From: Actinomycetota bacterium
GTDB taxonomy: Bacteria; Actinomycetota; Humimicrobiia; Humimicrobiales; Humimicrobiaceae
Length of the DNA: 64,000 bases
Direction: 5' to 3'
Assembly (NCBI GenBank): GCA_018400395.1
Contig: JAGYMN010000001.1
Span: 6,719 to 70,718, forward strand
Both the position numbers and the translations under genes were made by a program. Below are positions 18,608-26,134 of the stretch, piece by piece. The notes beneath the pieces are model-generated. The model saw only the letters and a list, made by a program, of their open reading frames with translations. It did no database searches and was not told where the DNA came from. Position 1 is the first letter of the stretch, and each line of letters begins with the position of its first letter.

Positions 18608-18636
18608 AATATTACCTCCTGATTATGGTTTACCTC

Positions 18637-18682
18637 CACTGCTTTAACAATACTTATTTACACCATATTCCAGTAAGCAGTG
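18637..18682 (-). promoter_or_regulatory. rpsB leader hairpin (candidate S2 autoregulatory element)
   Basis: In the rpsB leader the arms CACTGCTT and AAGCAGTG (18637-18644 and 18675-18682) form a perfect 8-bp stem around a 30-nt loop. The stem ends about 17 nt before the GGAGG site. S2 represses its own operon in other bacteria through leader RNA. A role here is inference. Confidence 0.4.
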
Positions 18683-18710
18683 TTTGTTTTTTTTAAATTC
18701 CAAGTCTAAC

Positions 18711-18739
18711 ATAATATATGCTGTCGGGCAAATAATCAA
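18711..18739 (-). promoter_or_regulatory. sigma-70-type promoter for rpsB operon
   Basis: Minus-strand TTGATT (-35, 18734-18739), a 17-nt spacer and TATTAT (-10, 18711-18716). It lies just after the xerC stop (18749) and would give a leader of about 97 nt containing the hairpin at 18637-18682. Confidence 0.6.
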
Positions 18740-18748
18740 CTTATTTTT

Positions 18749-19663
18749 TTACCCGGCTCTTGGATGAAATTTCCTGTAATCAGATTTTATCTTCTCAATA
18801 TCCATATGCGAATATATTTCAGTTGTGGAAATATTTTCGTGACCCAGAAGCTCCTGTATTTCCCTGATTCCTGCCCCCTCCTGTAAAAGATGCGTGGCAA
18901 AGCTATGCCTGATGCTGTGCGGAGTAATATTCTTCTTTATCCCTGCAAGCCTTACATTCTTTTTTACTATATCCCTTATGCTCCTGGAAGTAAGACCACT
19001 TCCCCTGATATTTAAAAAAAGATGGCCGTCTCTGGAATATGATTTCCTTTTACTATTAAAGCTCAGCTCATTACGGGCATCTTTGATGTACCTGTCCAGC
19101 CAGTAAAGTGCAATCTGGTTTACATATACAATCCTCTCTTTTCTGCCTTTTCCCATGACCTTAATCTCATTATTTTTTAAATTTAAGTCCCCCAGCATCA
19201 TGTTTTCTATCTCGCTTACCCTTGCACCTGTTGAATATAAAAGTTCAAGAATGGTTCTATCCCTTATGTCCAGACTGCTTACCGTCTTCATGCTGTCGAA
19301 TAATTTTACCATCTCATCCCTTGAAAGAACCGTATAATATTTTATTCTCTTCCGGGGTACATTAATAAATTTTGAAATATTACTCTTCATTATCTTATTT
19401 TCTTCAAGGAAACGAAAATAATTTATAAAGGCAGAATACTTTCGGATAATTGTCCTATTGGAATAATTTTTACAGTCAAGTGATTTTAAAAATTTACGGA
19501 ATATTACCAGATTAATATCACCAATATTCAATACATTGTTATCTTTCAAAAAGCTGTTAAGCTGAATGAGATCTTTTTTATAGGAACTTATGGAATTTTT
19601 TGCGAGGTTCCTTTCATACTTTAGATATTCTAAATAAAGCTCCAGGCTGCTGTTGCGGTTCAT
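18749..19663 (-). CDS. xerC: tyrosine recombinase XerC/XerD family
   Basis: Site-specific recombinase, probably for chromosome dimer resolution at dif. With the ATG at 19663 it is 304 aa: an N-terminal SAM-like core-binding domain (about 1-95) and the catalytic domain with all six residues, R148, K172, H249, R252, H275 and Y284. The frame is open back to a TTG at 19684 inside the upstream gene, but the ATG directly after that gene's stop gives the usual N-terminus. There are no integrase-type extensions or attachment sites nearby, so it is a housekeeping Xer; XerC versus XerD cannot be settled from sequence alone. It ends the comM-dprA train, a common location. Confidence 0.93.
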   Translation of the reverse strand: MNRNSSLELYLEYLKYERNLAKNSISSYKKDLIQLNSFLKDNNVLNIGDINLVIFRKFLKSLDCKNYSNRTIIRKYSAFINYFRFLEENKIMKSNISKFINVPRKRIKYYTVLSRDEMVKLFDSMKTVSSLDIRDRTILELLYSTGARVSEIENMMLGDLNLKNNEIKVMGKGRKERIVYVNQIALYWLDRYIKDARNELSFNSKRKSYSRDGHLFLNIRGSGLTSRSIRDIVKKNVRLAGIKKNITPHSIRHSFATHLLQEGAGIREIQELLGHENISTTEIYSHMDIEKIKSDYRKFHPRAG

Positions 19664-19664
19664 A

Positions 19665-20087
19665 TTATAAATAATCACTTTCAATATCTTTCATTTTTTC
19701 TTTCAATTTTTCCCTATCTTCACCTATCTTCTCAGGACCTTTTAAATCTTTAATACTCCTGAGCTTTTCGCCATCAAAATCATATTCCTTTGCTTTTACG
19801 AGATATTTTTTTAAGTCATCTATCATTTTTATTATCATATAACGGGTTTTATCAGATCTATAATCAATTTTTAAATTCTCTTTAGATATATCATCAATTA
19901 TCCCATTAAGTTTATATTCTGATCTTTTAATTATTGCATCTGTTCTTGAAGGTTTTAACTTCTTATCCGATGAAAGGGCCTTTAGTATTTGGCCAATCTC
20001 TTTCTTTAAAATATTATCATATTGAAACAGGGCCACCCCCAGGGGATTTTTGGGCCTCTCTACTTTTTTCCTTTTAAATAATGGCAT
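19665..20087 (-). CDS. uncharacterised charged helical protein between dprA and xerC
   Basis: I do not recognise this 140 aa protein. It starts MPLFKRKKVERPKNP and is rich in Lys, Asp, Glu and Ile, with no cysteine, no signal peptide and no membrane segment; most of it looks alpha-helical. The start is well supported by GAAGGG 7 nt before the ATG. Its stop at 19665 lies 1 bp from the xerC ATG, and it sits 73 bp after dprA, so it is probably co-transcribed with comM, dprA and xerC. A role in DNA processing is only suggested by these neighbours. Confidence 0.75.
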   Translation of the reverse strand: MPLFKRKKVERPKNPLGVALFQYDNILKKEIGQILKALSSDKKLKPSRTDAIIKRSEYKLNGIIDDISKENLKIDYRSDKTRYMIIKMIDDLKKYLVKAKEYDFDGEKLRSIKDLKGPEKIGEDREKLKEKMKDIESDYL

Positions 20088-20160
20088 ATGTCTACCCTTC
20101 TGTAAAAAATTTATACATTTATGTGATTATTTTAATAGAAAAGAACTTCTAACACAAAGA

Positions 20161-21288
20161 TTAATCACATCTTTTATAATGATTCGAAGGCCCTTCTGAA
20201 ATAAGTTTTTCCATCTCCAGGAATGCAAGTGAATTTAATATCTTTTTTATCGGCATCTGGCATTTTAAACAAAGATTTTCTACGCTCTCAGGCATGTAGC
20301 CTATGTTGTCAAATAACTTTTTAGTATCCGGCTCAAGTAATTTTTCTATTTCTTCGTATCTTTTTTTATGTATAATTCTATATTTTTTATTATCATCATC
20401 TTTAAATTTTAACAGATTATCAAACTCCTCCATTATATCTTCTATGCATTCTACAAGTTTTGCCCCACTTTTTATAAACATATGACATCCTCTGCTGGCA
20501 TTGCTGAATATACTTCCGGGAACTGCAAAGACTTCCCTGTTCTGCCTTAATGCTATTTCACCTGTAATAACTGCTCCGCTTTTTCTGCCGGCTTCTACTA
20601 TGATAACACCCCTGCATAATCCACTTATTATTCTATTCCTAACAGGAAAATTTTTTCTAAGCGGGGGAGTACCGGGTGGAAATTCTGTTATTACTGCTCC
20701 GTTTTCCGTTATCTCCCTGAACAGATTCCTGTTCTCCGGAGGATAAATTATATCAGGCCCGTTCCCAAGAACAGCCGTACTTCCCCCTTTCTCCTTAACT
20801 GCTGCAGAGTGAGCAGCACTGTCAATTCCAACTGCAAGTCCGCTTACTACATTAATGCCCATTGCGGAGATATTTCTGCTTATATACCCGGCAGCCTCAA
20901 GCCCATATTTTGTACATTTTCTGCTTCCAACTACAGCAATATTAAATTCATGTCTTATCCTGTTTCCTTTATAGAAAAGTACCGGTGGTGGTAAAAAAAT
21001 ATTCTTAAGCTGCTCGGGGTAATCATCATCTCCAATGCAAAAAGCTTTAAATTCTTCCTTTTCCAGACCATGCAAAATCCTTTTATACTGCCTGTCTGAA
21101 TTATCCTCAGCGGCTGAACTTTCATTAAACCCTGGCTGCATGTACTGTTTTTTATGTCCGTTCTTAAGAAAGAATCTGTTTGCAGCTCCTACATCATCAT
21201 TATTTTTTCTGTAAATATCAATATACTCCGAAGAGCTTATTTTTAGATAGTACATTATATATAGAAGATTTTTTAGATTTCTATCCAT
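20161..21288 (-). CDS. dprA: DNA-processing protein DprA
   Basis: Loads RecA on incoming single-stranded DNA during natural transformation. The 375 aa protein has an N-terminal helical segment and the Rossmann-like core with VVGSRKCTKYG, SGLAVGIDSAAH and the FPPGTPP motif, and a C-terminal winged-helix segment. I choose the ATG at 21288, which overlaps the comM stop (ATGGATAG); the frame continues upstream to a TTG at 21324. Paired with comM, it supports a competence-related transcription unit, but no comEA or comEC genes are in the window. Confidence 0.95.
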   Translation of the reverse strand: MDRNLKNLLYIMYYLKISSSEYIDIYRKNNDDVGAANRFFLKNGHKKQYMQPGFNESSAAEDNSDRQYKRILHGLEKEEFKAFCIGDDDYPEQLKNIFLPPPVLFYKGNRIRHEFNIAVVGSRKCTKYGLEAAGYISRNISAMGINVVSGLAVGIDSAAHSAAVKEKGGSTAVLGNGPDIIYPPENRNLFREITENGAVITEFPPGTPPLRKNFPVRNRIISGLCRGVIIVEAGRKSGAVITGEIALRQNREVFAVPGSIFSNASRGCHMFIKSGAKLVECIEDIMEEFDNLLKFKDDDNKKYRIIHKKRYEEIEKLLEPDTKKLFDNIGYMPESVENLCLKCQMPIKKILNSLAFLEMEKLISEGPSNHYKRCD

Positions 21289-22804
21289 AGATTCTTTCAG
21301 CCCTGTAGCTTGCAGATTCAACAATATGCCAGTCTTCTATATTTTCACTGCTGTCAAGATCTGCAATTGTCCTTGCTACTTTTATTATTCCCGATATCCC
21401 TCTGGCAGATAAACTGTACCTTTTGCCTATATTTATTATTGTTTCTGCTTTAACTTTTTTCTCCCTTATCCATCTGTTGATCAAATTCTGCCCAATTTCT
21501 GAATTATAATTAATGTTTCTGTTCCCTTTAAATCTTTTATTTTGAATTTCAATTGCATTTTTTACCCTCTTTTTTATTTGTGCTGAACTTTCTTCACTGG
21601 AATCTTTTATGTAGCTTTCCTCTGTAAGCCTGCTTACAAAAACTCTCATATCTATCCTGTCCATTATTGGTCCTGATAAATTACTCCAGTATCTTTTAAG
21701 CTCCCTTTCTGTACATTTACAGACATTACTGCTGTCCCCCCAGAATCCACATTTGCATGGATTTGTAGCAGCAACCAGCATAAAACTGCATGGAAAACAA
21801 TATGAATACTGGTTTCTTGTAATAACAATTTCCCTGTTTTCTAATGGCTGCCTTAGATCCTCTATAAGGGTGGAAGGAAACTGTGAAAGTTCATCAAGAA
21901 ACAATACTCCCCTGTGGGCCAGGCTAATAGCGCCGGGCCTCGGGTTAATTCCTCCGCCTATAAGTCCTGCCCTGCTTATGGTATGATGTGGGTTTATGAA
22001 TGGTCTTCTGGATACAAGACCTTTAATTTTCTCGTTGCAAAGACTGTGTATCCTTGTAACTTCTATCCTCTGATTCATCTCCATATCAGGCATTATAGAG
22101 ATAATCCTTCCTGCAAGCATCGTCTTTCCGCTTCCAGGCGGTCCCACCAGAAGAATATTGTGCATGCCCGCTGCAGCTATCTCCAGTGCCCTCTTTGCCC
22201 TGTATTGTCCTTTTACCTCTGAAAAATCAGGAACAAAATCATTTTTTTCAATTCCTTCAATTTTTTCCTTCTTTAATATAACATCCTCTATATCGTCTTT
22301 TACTATAAAACCTGCAGTTTCTTTTAGCGTTTTGCATGGCACTATACCAATTCTTGTGTGGTACCCGGCCAAATTTGCTATCCCGGCAGGTACAAAAAAA
22401 TATTTTTTATTATTTTTCACAGCTGTTTCAGCCATTGATATAAGCCCTCTTACAGGATTAATATTCCCGTCGAGTGAGAGCTCGCCAATAAAACAACTTT
22501 CATCAAATCTCTTATCTTTTATCTGGCCGCTCGCTGCCAGTATTGCAATAGCTATGGGAAGATCATAGAGTGAACCTTCCTTTTTGATATCGGCCGGGGA
22601 AAGATTTATTATTATTTTTTTTACAGGAAAATCAAAACCACTGTTAATTATAGCAGATCTGACTCTCTGTCTTGATTCATTTACTGCCTTGCCCGGAAGC
22701 CCGACTATGTGAAGACCTGGAAGTCCTCTGGATATATGCACTTCAACAGATACTTTTATAGCTTCTATACCCAGTAGGGCAAAGCTGTCAAGTTTAAAAA
22801 ACAT
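21281..22804 (-). CDS. comM: ComM/YifB family Mg-chelatase-like AAA ATPase
   Basis: Hexameric helicase that promotes branch migration in natural transformation (ComM). The 507 aa protein has the N-terminal ChlI/S5-like domain (GLPGKAVNESRQRVRSA), Walker A GPPGSGKTM, Walker B FLDELSQFP, the zinc-like CKCGFWGDSSNVCKC segment and the C-terminal helical domain (SARGISGIIKVARTIADL). There is no Shine-Dalgarno before the ATG at 22804. A promoter ends exactly 6 bp upstream of this ATG, so the mRNA is probably leaderless. Confidence 0.96.
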   Translation of the reverse strand: MFFKLDSFALLGIEAIKVSVEVHISRGLPGLHIVGLPGKAVNESRQRVRSAIINSGFDFPVKKIIINLSPADIKKEGSLYDLPIAIAILAASGQIKDKRFDESCFIGELSLDGNINPVRGLISMAETAVKNNKKYFFVPAGIANLAGYHTRIGIVPCKTLKETAGFIVKDDIEDVILKKEKIEGIEKNDFVPDFSEVKGQYRAKRALEIAAAGMHNILLVGPPGSGKTMLAGRIISIMPDMEMNQRIEVTRIHSLCNEKIKGLVSRRPFINPHHTISRAGLIGGGINPRPGAISLAHRGVLFLDELSQFPSTLIEDLRQPLENREIVITRNQYSYCFPCSFMLVAATNPCKCGFWGDSSNVCKCTERELKRYWSNLSGPIMDRIDMRVFVSRLTEESYIKDSSEESSAQIKKRVKNAIEIQNKRFKGNRNINYNSEIGQNLINRWIREKKVKAETIINIGKRYSLSARGISGIIKVARTIADLDSSENIEDWHIVESASYRAERIYG

Positions 22805-22810
22805 GCATCA

Positions 22811-22839
22811 ATTATATATTCAATTATGCATTTAAGCAA
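22811..22839 (-). promoter_or_regulatory. promoter giving a predicted leaderless comM mRNA
   Basis: Minus-strand TTGCTT (-35, 22834-22839), a 17-nt spacer and a consensus TATAAT (-10, 22811-22816), then 6 nt and the comM ATG. Transcription is expected to begin at or next to the A of the start codon. This fits the absence of any Shine-Dalgarno sequence. Confidence 0.7.
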
Positions 22840-22922
22840 TAGCATATAAGGATTGCAAGCCATTAATTGAAAAAACTTTTTAAACCCTGAATCATTCACC
22901 ACTGCACTGCCTTCCAGGGCTT

Positions 22923-23507
22923 CTAATATTTATCAGCTTTTTTATTTCTTATTTTTGCTGATTTCTTTCTAAATAATTTGATAATAACAACAGCAGTTAT
23001 CAATATCAGCAAACATGCAGCAATAACCGGCACAACTATAGAAAGAACAGAGGCGGTTGTTGAGGTTATATCTTCAGCAATACTAACCGGAACATTTCCA
23101 GCTCCACCGGTAGTAGCAGTGACAGCAGGACGTATCACAAGTGATTTAACCGAACTTACACTTCCTGCAACGAACAGGCCGGCAAGAATGGCAAGAACTG
23201 CATTCACATGTGTAATACTGGATGCACTTGCAGCAAAAACAATCGCTCCTGCAGTGGGTCTAACAAAGCTCTGCACAACGTCATTTACATGGTTAACCTC
23301 TGGTATTTTATCTGCCAGTACTTCAATAATAAGTAGAAAGATAAGTGTACCGATTATCCACCAGGAGGTCATTGCATCCCAGGGCGCATTAAGTTTAATT
23401 AGATCTGTAAACTTTGCCAGAAGCGAGATAACCAGTAATGGAATGTATGCATTCAACCCCGCACTTGCCGAAAGTCCGAAAGCTGAAACAATATTAAAGA
23501 TCTCCAT
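22923..23507 (-). CDS. DUF4126 family membrane protein
   Basis: A 194 aa integral membrane protein. The N-terminus (GLSASAGLNAYIPLLVISLLA) and the later VRPTAGAIVFAA segment are typical of DUF4126, a family of unknown function. Four or five hydrophobic segments are visible, the last at about residues 155-178, followed by a basic tail ending KKADKY. It lies 11 bp downstream of the zinc metallopeptidase gene and is probably co-transcribed with it. A weak inverted repeat (CCCTG and CAGGG) follows the stop, without a clean U-run. Confidence 0.88.
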   Translation of the reverse strand: MEIFNIVSAFGLSASAGLNAYIPLLVISLLAKFTDLIKLNAPWDAMTSWWIIGTLIFLLIIEVLADKIPEVNHVNDVVQSFVRPTAGAIVFAASASSITHVNAVLAILAGLFVAGSVSSVKSLVIRPAVTATTGGAGNVPVSIAEDITSTTASVLSIVVPVIAACLLILITAVVIIKLFRKKSAKIRNKKADKY

Positions 23508-23518
23508 ACTATCTTTTT

Positions 23519-24376
23519 TTATAGGTCATCGGTATTAAAAGTATCACCATCTTCTATGGATCCTGACTCAAATCCCTTAAAAAACCATCTCTGCCTCTGC
23601 TCTGAAGTACCGTGAGTAAAGCTATCAGGCACAACATATCCCTGATATTGTTTTTGAATACGGTCATCCCCAACAGCACTTGCTGCATTCAGGGCTTCTT
23701 CCAGATCCCCTTCTTCAAGAAGATTCAATCTTTCCATGTAATGTGCTACCACACCTGCGAAGTAATCTGCCTGCAGTTCAAGGCGTACATTATATTCATT
23801 GGCCTCAACCTCGCTTACCTGCGACTGCATGTACTGTACATCATCCATAATTCCCAGAAGAGTCTGCACGTGGTGGCCGACCTCATGTGCAATCACATAA
23901 GCTATCGCAAAATCCCCGGGCGCCTGGAACCTTTGATGCAGTTCTTCAAAAAAGCTTAAGTCTATATATACTTTTTGGTCTGCAGGACAATAAAATGGGC
24001 CTGTCGCAGAACCTGCCATTCCACATGCAGATTCAACATATTCTGTATACAAAACCAGTCCAGGTTCAATATAATCCATGCCTTCCCTGGCAAATAACTC
24101 GGTCCATACATCTTCAGTCTCTGCCAGTACAACCGATACAAACCGGGCAAGTTCATCTTCCTGCTCTGTTGACTGATAGGTATCAGAGGCTGCCTGAGAA
24201 TCAAGGCCAACATTAAATATTTGCGAAAGATCTCCACCCCCGCAGAGTGTCAGGATAACTACGACAATTATTATTAATATCCCTCCGCCTATTCCGCCAC
24301 CAATAGTAGTTCTCCTGACCCTGGCGCTCCTTCGGTCTTCTACATTAGAACTCTGCCTTCTATCCTGCCATTTCAT
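23519..24376 (-). CDS. ypfJ: YpfJ-type neutral zinc metallopeptidase, membrane anchored
   Basis: The 285 aa protein has a basic cytoplasmic N-terminus, a single glycine-rich membrane segment at about residues 26-45 and an extracytoplasmic domain with the zinc motif HEVGHH at 164-169. ELQADYFAG downstream supplies the third ligand region, and the SFTHGTSEQRQRWFFKGFESG C-terminal signature is that of the putative neutral zinc metallopeptidase (YpfJ) family. Substrates are unknown. It is divergent from the gene at 24573; a TGATATAAT extended -10 lies upstream at 24441-24449. Confidence 0.94.
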   Translation of the reverse strand: MKWQDRRQSSNVEDRRSARVRRTTIGGGIGGGILIIIVVVILTLCGGGDLSQIFNVGLDSQAASDTYQSTEQEDELARFVSVVLAETEDVWTELFAREGMDYIEPGLVLYTEYVESACGMAGSATGPFYCPADQKVYIDLSFFEELHQRFQAPGDFAIAYVIAHEVGHHVQTLLGIMDDVQYMQSQVSEVEANEYNVRLELQADYFAGVVAHYMERLNLLEEGDLEEALNAASAVGDDRIQKQYQGYVVPDSFTHGTSEQRQRWFFKGFESGSIEDGDTFNTDDL

Positions 24377-24440
24377 AGTATTTTCTCTTTAAATAAATTG
24401 ACAATCTTGTCACCAGACCGTAATCAATCCTCCATAAAAT

Positions 24441-24449
24441 ATTATATCA
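24441..24449 (-). promoter_or_regulatory. candidate extended -10 promoter for ypfJ
   Basis: Minus-strand TGATATAAT, an extended -10, lies 64 bp upstream of the ypfJ ATG. No convincing -35 is visible, which extended -10 promoters tolerate. The same 9-mer occurs on the plus strand at 24522-24530 for the divergent gene. Confidence 0.4.
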
Positions 24450-24521
24450 GAAAATTATAATAAAGAATTCATTGTAAACCTGATTATTATAATAATAATT
24501 TTACTTTCTTTTTTACTAAAG

Positions 24522-24530
24522 TGATATAAT
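24522..24530 (+). promoter_or_regulatory. candidate extended -10 promoter for the gene at 24573
   Basis: Plus-strand TGATATAAT, 42 bp before the ATG at 24573, in an AT-only stretch. A TTTACT lies 19 nt further upstream as a poor -35. The expected leader is about 36 nt. Confidence 0.4.
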
Positions 24531-24572
24531 TTTATACCGATAATTATATTTTAATCACTATCATAATATACA

Positions 24573-25001
24573 ATGTTTATAACAGTAACAAAAATAGAAA
24601 CCGAGAACTGCCTTAGAGAGATTTTAAAAAAAGAAGGCTATTCGCTTAATAATAAAAAGGGTCTGGCCAGACTCGGTCCTGATATTAAGGCTGTAAGGGA
24701 TAAAGAAGATTGGTATATCGAAGTAACTGGTTCTGAAAAATCAGGCCGCAGGCGGGTTGAGGATTTCTACCATGCATTTTTCAGATCCATATCAAGACTT
24801 AACAATAAAGAATGTAAACATATTGTAATAGCCGTTCCCGAGATTTTAAGAAAAATCTTACCAATCAGGGCAAGGGTATACAAAATTGCATGGAAAAGAA
24901 TTGCAGAAGCTTTCCCTGAACTTGAAATCTGGCTTGTTGATACTGCCAATAAAAAATATCAGACTACTTCCTGGAGTTACTGGCTCAAACAGGGTGAATA
25001 A
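24573..25001 (+). CDS. hypothetical protein with restriction-endonuclease-like (PD-(D/E)XK) features
   Basis: A 142 aa plus-strand protein with no named homologue that I can give. Residues 35-52 (GPDIKAV, then WYIEVTG) resemble the core of a PD-(D/E)XK nuclease: D37 and E50 fit the metal ligands, but the Lys expected at position 52 is Thr. The rest (FFRSISRL, HIVIAVPE, ELEIWLVD, a tryptophan-rich end) looks like a compact alpha/beta fold. No Shine-Dalgarno is evident. It stands alone, divergent from ypfJ, next to the decayed DUF937/LysM genes. It may be an inactive nuclease-fold protein or a nuclease with a displaced Lys. Confidence 0.7.
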   Translation: MFITVTKIETENCLREILKKEGYSLNNKKGLARLGPDIKAVRDKEDWYIEVTGSEKSGRRRVEDFYHAFFRSISRLNNKECKHIVIAVPEILRKILPIRARVYKIAWKRIAEAFPELEIWLVDTANKKYQTTSWSYWLKQGE

Positions 25002-25104
25002 TTATTTTATTGAATTGAAAATGCTGACTCATTACCTGTTCTAAACCTTTATAACCCGGGCTTTTTAATTATAATAACCAAAAAATTTTTTATATTCAAA
25101 ATGG

Positions 25105-25453
25105 CTATTTCTTTTTTAGTTCAGGAGGCAGTTCGGAAATATTAAAAACCTGTCCGGGATTGATTAGATTTACATCTTTTATTTCATCCTTATTAGCACT
25201 CTGTATCAGTTCATAGTATTTTTTTGCTATAGCACTTAAAGTATCACTTTTTTTACAGTGTGTTTTGCAATTATTCCCGGCTCTTTTTTAACACCATAAA
25301 CCCCCGGGGCCGATCCTGCTCTTCTTGCGCTTGTCCTTAACCGGGATGATGCAGCCCCAAGTCTCAACTTCTTATCTGCTTCCATTTTTTCCATTTTCTT
25401 CCTGGATGCCTCGGCGCGTGCCTTTGCAATTTTTGCCTGTCAAATATACCCAT
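25105..25453 (-). pseudogene. decayed LysM-domain protein gene
   Basis: An ATG at 25453 with an excellent Shine-Dalgarno (AGGAGG) begins MGIFD but soon runs into a stop. One base shift gives a Lys/Ala/Arg-rich stretch (AKIAKARAEASRKKMEKM) and on to IAKHTV. A second shift, at a 7-base A-run (25248-25254), opens KKSDTLSAIAKKYY, then NKDEIKDVNLINPGQVFNI and a proline-containing tail ending at 25105. The last part is a LysM peptidoglycan-binding domain. Two single-base deletions explain both shifts. The intact product would be about 115 aa, a small LysM protein with a charged N-terminal linker. Confidence 0.75.
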
Positions 25454-25584
25454 TTTCCCTCCTATCTTGAAGTAACTTAGGCTCCCGTCATGATCCTTTT
25501 CAAGGGCATTTGATATCGCCCTGGCTTACTGCTCATTAGAAGCATTTTTATCATTTTAGTAAAAACACGGGATATTTGATTCAT
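25454..25584 (-). pseudogene. remnant of a DUF937-like gene
   Basis: Reading upstream of the LysM start on the minus strand, one frame gives NASNEQ, a TAA stop, then ARAISNALEKDHDGSL. This matches the N-terminal half of DUF937 proteins, where a NASxxEQ segment and a KDHDGSLLDN motif follow each other at this distance. A shift in the A-run near 25547 would join it to an ATG at 25584 (MNQISRVFTKMIK). The C-terminal half of the family is missing and the frame runs straight into the LysM gene, so a deletion is likely. The assignment rests on motif memory. Confidence 0.5.
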
Positions 25585-25708
25585 AAAATAATGCGGCAAA
25601 CAAATAATAGACCTGTAAAAATAAATTTAATTTACTCCAGTGTAGCCCGGAATCATAATTACACAAATAATCTTTTTGCCATTTATTTTCTTTCTAAAAT
25701 TTCCTGTT

Positions 25709-26134
25709 TTAAAAAGCATTTTTCATATGCTTTATGCTGCAGAATTTTTCTGGATTTAAAGCAAGTTTTTTCAAGTTCCCGAAACCCCTATAATATTTTT
25801 CCAATTCTTTCCTGTTTATCTGTATGGATATAACATCAAATCTTGCATTAATTTTATAACAATTATTCTCAGCAAGAAATATCTCTGCAACCTTTCTTAT
25901 TCTCCTGCTCCTCGCAGGGACTATGCTTTCTTCCGGTAAGCCAAAATATTTCGAAGTCCTCGTCTTAACCTCTAAAAATATCAGTGTATTATCTTTCTCT
26001 GCTATAATGTCTATCTCTCCTGCCGGAATGAGATAATTTTTCTCAATTATATGGTGTCCCGTTTTTTTCAGATGTTCCCCTGCTATCAACTCGCCTATGG
26101 TCCCAATCTGTTTTTTATTCCACAAAAGGTCCAT
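25709..26134 (-). CDS. yraN: YraN/UPF0102 family predicted endonuclease
   Basis: The 141 aa protein has the PD-(D/E)XK arrangement of the UPF0102 family: E15 in GELIAGEHL, then GEIDIIAE with D42, and LEVKTR with E55 and K57. YraN homologues are linked to DNA processing, but the exact role is unsettled. It starts with ATG and overlaps the end of rnhB by 20 bp. The order rplS-lepB-rnhB-yraN followed by comM-dprA is conserved; here about 2.9 kb of other DNA separates yraN from comM. Confidence 0.94.
   Translation of the reverse strand: MDLLWNKKQIGTIGELIAGEHLKKTGHHIIEKNYLIPAGEIDIIAEKDNTLIFLEVKTRTSKYFGLPEESIVPARSRRIRKVAEIFLAENNCYKINARFDVISIQINRKELEKYYRGFGNLKKLALNPEKFCSIKHMKNAF

Noticed and set aside
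18749..19663. Xer recombinase as a phage or ICE integrase
   Set aside because: Length, domain layout and rpsB/dprA context are those of housekeeping Xer; no attachment site or cargo nearby.
25060..25080. Terminator for the plus-strand gene at CCCGGG near 25058
   Set aside because: The palindrome has no loop space and the T-run is short.
25454..25584. A 34-codon minus-strand ORF from the ATG at 25584 as a real small gene
   Set aside because: No Shine-Dalgarno, and the shifted frame carries the DUF937-like motif, so it is better read as a pseudogene remnant.
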